Source: an uncultured Lachnospiraceae bacterium
GTDB lineage: Bacteria; Bacillota; Clostridia; Lachnospirales; Lachnospiraceae
Length of the DNA: 7,502 nt
Assembly: GCA_910588885.1 (NCBI GenBank)
Contig: CAJUSQ010000133.1
Coordinates: 1-7,502, forward strand
Reading direction: 5' to 3'
Shown piece by piece: positions 6,487-7,502 of the stretch. The stretch's first letter is position 1; the number at the start of each line of letters is the position of its first letter. A program made the translations under genes and the position numbers. Under the pieces are notes generated by a model, which worked only from the letters and a program-made list of their open reading frames with translations, made no database searches and had not been told where the DNA came from.

Positions 6487-7059
6487 CTAAATCACACCGG
6501 AAAATCCGAAGAATGCAATCGCCATCAAGCCCGCTGTTACAAGGACGATTGCAGAGCCCCTGAATGCAACAGGAATGTTGTTGTACTCGATTTTTTCCCG
6601 GATACCGGCCAGAATCACGATGGCAATGGTAAAGCCTCCCGCCGTAGCGAAACCGTTTACCAAGCCGCTTAAGATACTGTAATTGTTCTGTACGTTTTTC
6701 AATGCCACGCCCAATACCGCACAGTTGGTGGTAATCAGCGGAAGGTACACGCCCAATGCATTGTACAAAGGCGGCATTGCTTTTTTCAAAAACATCTCTA
6801 CGAACTGTACCAAGGCTGCGATTACCAGGATAAAGACGATGGTCTGAAGGTAATCATACTTGGGATACAGGATAAATTTGTAAATAATACTGGTCACCAG
6901 GGAAGCAAGGGTCAATACGAAAATAACCGCGCCGCCCATGCCTGCCGCCGTGTTCACCTTCTTGGAAACCCCCAGGAAGGGACACAGGCCCAGGAACTGG
7001 CTAAGTACGACGTTATTTACAATCGCAGAGCCAATGGCAATAATAATCAATTCTTTCAT
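6487..7059 (-). CDS. Rnf complex membrane subunit A
   Basis: RnfA is an integral membrane subunit of the Rnf complex. With its homologue RnfE it forms a pseudo-symmetric pair that carries electrons across the membrane core. The 190-residue length is normal for the family, with about six hydrophobic helices. The conserved cysteine motifs LGLCPFLG (C26) and TTNCAVLG (C113) are intact; in this family the paired cysteines of the two homologous subunits are reported to hold a membrane-embedded iron-sulfur cluster. The ATG at 7059 is preceded by AGGGGG nine bases away, a weaker Shine-Dalgarno than its neighbours, which abuts the rnfE stop codon. Translation is therefore probably coupled to rnfE. 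The gap to rnfE is 14 bp and to rnfB 12 bp, so all three are in one operon. Confidence 0.97.
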   Translation of the reverse strand: MKELIIIAIGSAIVNNVVLSQFLGLCPFLGVSKKVNTAAGMGGAVIFVLTLASLVTSIIYKFILYPKYDYLQTIVFILVIAALVQFVEMFLKKAMPPLYNALGVYLPLITTNCAVLGVALKNVQNNYSILSGLVNGFATAGGFTIAIVILAGIREKIEYNNIPVAFRGSAIVLVTAGLMAIAFFGFSGVI

Positions 7060-7073
7060 CTGTACTTAACCCC

Positions 7074-7502
7074 CTATTCGTTTTCTTTCTTTTGCGCAAC
7101 AGGTGTTGCCGTTTTCCCGGTACAAGAAGCTTTCTGACCGCAGGAAGCACAATCTCCTGCCAGACAGCCCTGTGCTGCCGGAAGGGGTTTGCCCTTCTTC
7201 TCAGCCCTGGCACGTACGATATTCATAACCGCCACCAGGCAGGCCAATACGAAGAACGCGCCGGGCGCCAATACGAAGATGGTAATGGGGGTATAGCCCA
7301 ATCCGCCCTCTTCTGCCAGCGGAAGCAGCTGGAATCCGAAGATCTGTCCTGCTCCTAAGATCTCACGTACGATACCGATACAGGTTAAGCCCACCGTAAA
7401 GCCCAGGCCCATGCCGATCCCGTCAAAGATCGAGGGAACCACCGGATTCTTGGAAGCATAGCTTTCCGCACGGCCCAAAATGATACAGTTTACCACGATC
7501 AG
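7074..7502 (-). CDS. Rnf complex membrane subunit E, partial, with Cys-rich tail
   Basis: This is the C-terminal part of RnfE, the homologue and partner of RnfA; its start lies beyond the window edge at 7502. The visible part begins LIVVNCIILGRAESYASKN, the conserved first cysteine motif, and continues to GLTCIGIVREILGAG with the second. It then has the last membrane helices (ITIFVLAPGAFFVLACLVAVMNI). A GTG codon at 7496 is an internal valine, not a start. After the last helix comes a charged linker and a tail with four cysteines, C-x4-C-x2-C-x5-C (7122-7166), ending KKENE. The tail is not part of the core fold and its role is unknown. The rnfG, rnfD and rnfC genes are expected further upstream on this strand. 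Confidence 0.95.
   Translation of the reverse strand: MIVVNCIILGRAESYASKNPVVPSIFDGIGMGLGFTVGLTCIGIVREILGAGQIFGFQLLPLAEEGGLGYTPITIFVLAPGAFFVLACLVAVMNIVRARAEKKGKPLPAAQGCLAGDCASCGQKASCTGKTATPVAQKKENE

Noticed and set aside
7494..7496. GTG at 7496 as the start of a 140-residue protein
   Set aside because: The frame continues upstream to the window edge as LIV in the conserved RnfE motif before NCIILGRAE, so the GTG is an internal valine of a partial gene.

Overview
The window looks like chromosomal DNA from an anaerobic Bacillota, most likely class Clostridia and plausibly Lachnospiraceae. This rests on a clostridial-type Rnf gene order (E-A-B, with a long cysteine-rich RnfB last), purine-rich Shine-Dalgarno sites of the AGGAGG type before most genes, and moderate GC content. 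The exact genus cannot be read from the sequence.

Layout. (1) Positions 1-56 can fold into a long imperfect hairpin of unknown role. (2) Positions 66-2086 on the plus strand hold a two-gene efflux unit. A TetR-family repressor gene (160-816) is followed 25 bp later by a 12-helix MFS exporter of the macrolide-efflux type (842-2086). Two operator-like palindromes overlap the promoter, which is the usual arrangement for a self-repressing TetR that also controls the pump. (3) Positions 2089-5435 on the minus strand hold, in transcription order, a uroporphyrinogen-decarboxylase-like zinc methyltransferase (5435-4485), a LysR-type regulator (4437-3517) and an OFA-family MFS transporter (3392-2089). 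The OFA gene is broken by a one-base frameshift at 2971-2978. Its stop codon lies only 2 bp from that of the convergent efflux gene. (4) Positions 5616-5658 hold a rho-independent terminator. Upstream of it on the minus strand is the end of an Rnf operon: rnfE (partial, running off the window edge at 7502), rnfA and rnfB. In each of the last two genes the ribosome binding site overlaps or abuts the stop codon of the gene before it.

How they work together. Rnf is the membrane ferredoxin:NAD+ oxidoreductase that pumps Na+ or H+; the genes for RnfC, D and G are expected beyond 7502. The methyltransferase/LysR/OFA set looks like a small regulated module for uptake and methyl-group (or related) metabolism of an unidentified small molecule, probably an organic anion. 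Its substrate and corrinoid partner are not visible here. The TetR/MFS pair is a self-contained export unit.

I found no CRISPR array, tRNA, rRNA, insertion sequence or phage gene. The points most worth following up are the split OFA gene, whose break creates a UAAUG stop/start overlap, the cysteine-rich tail of RnfE, and the methyltransferase-regulator-transporter module.
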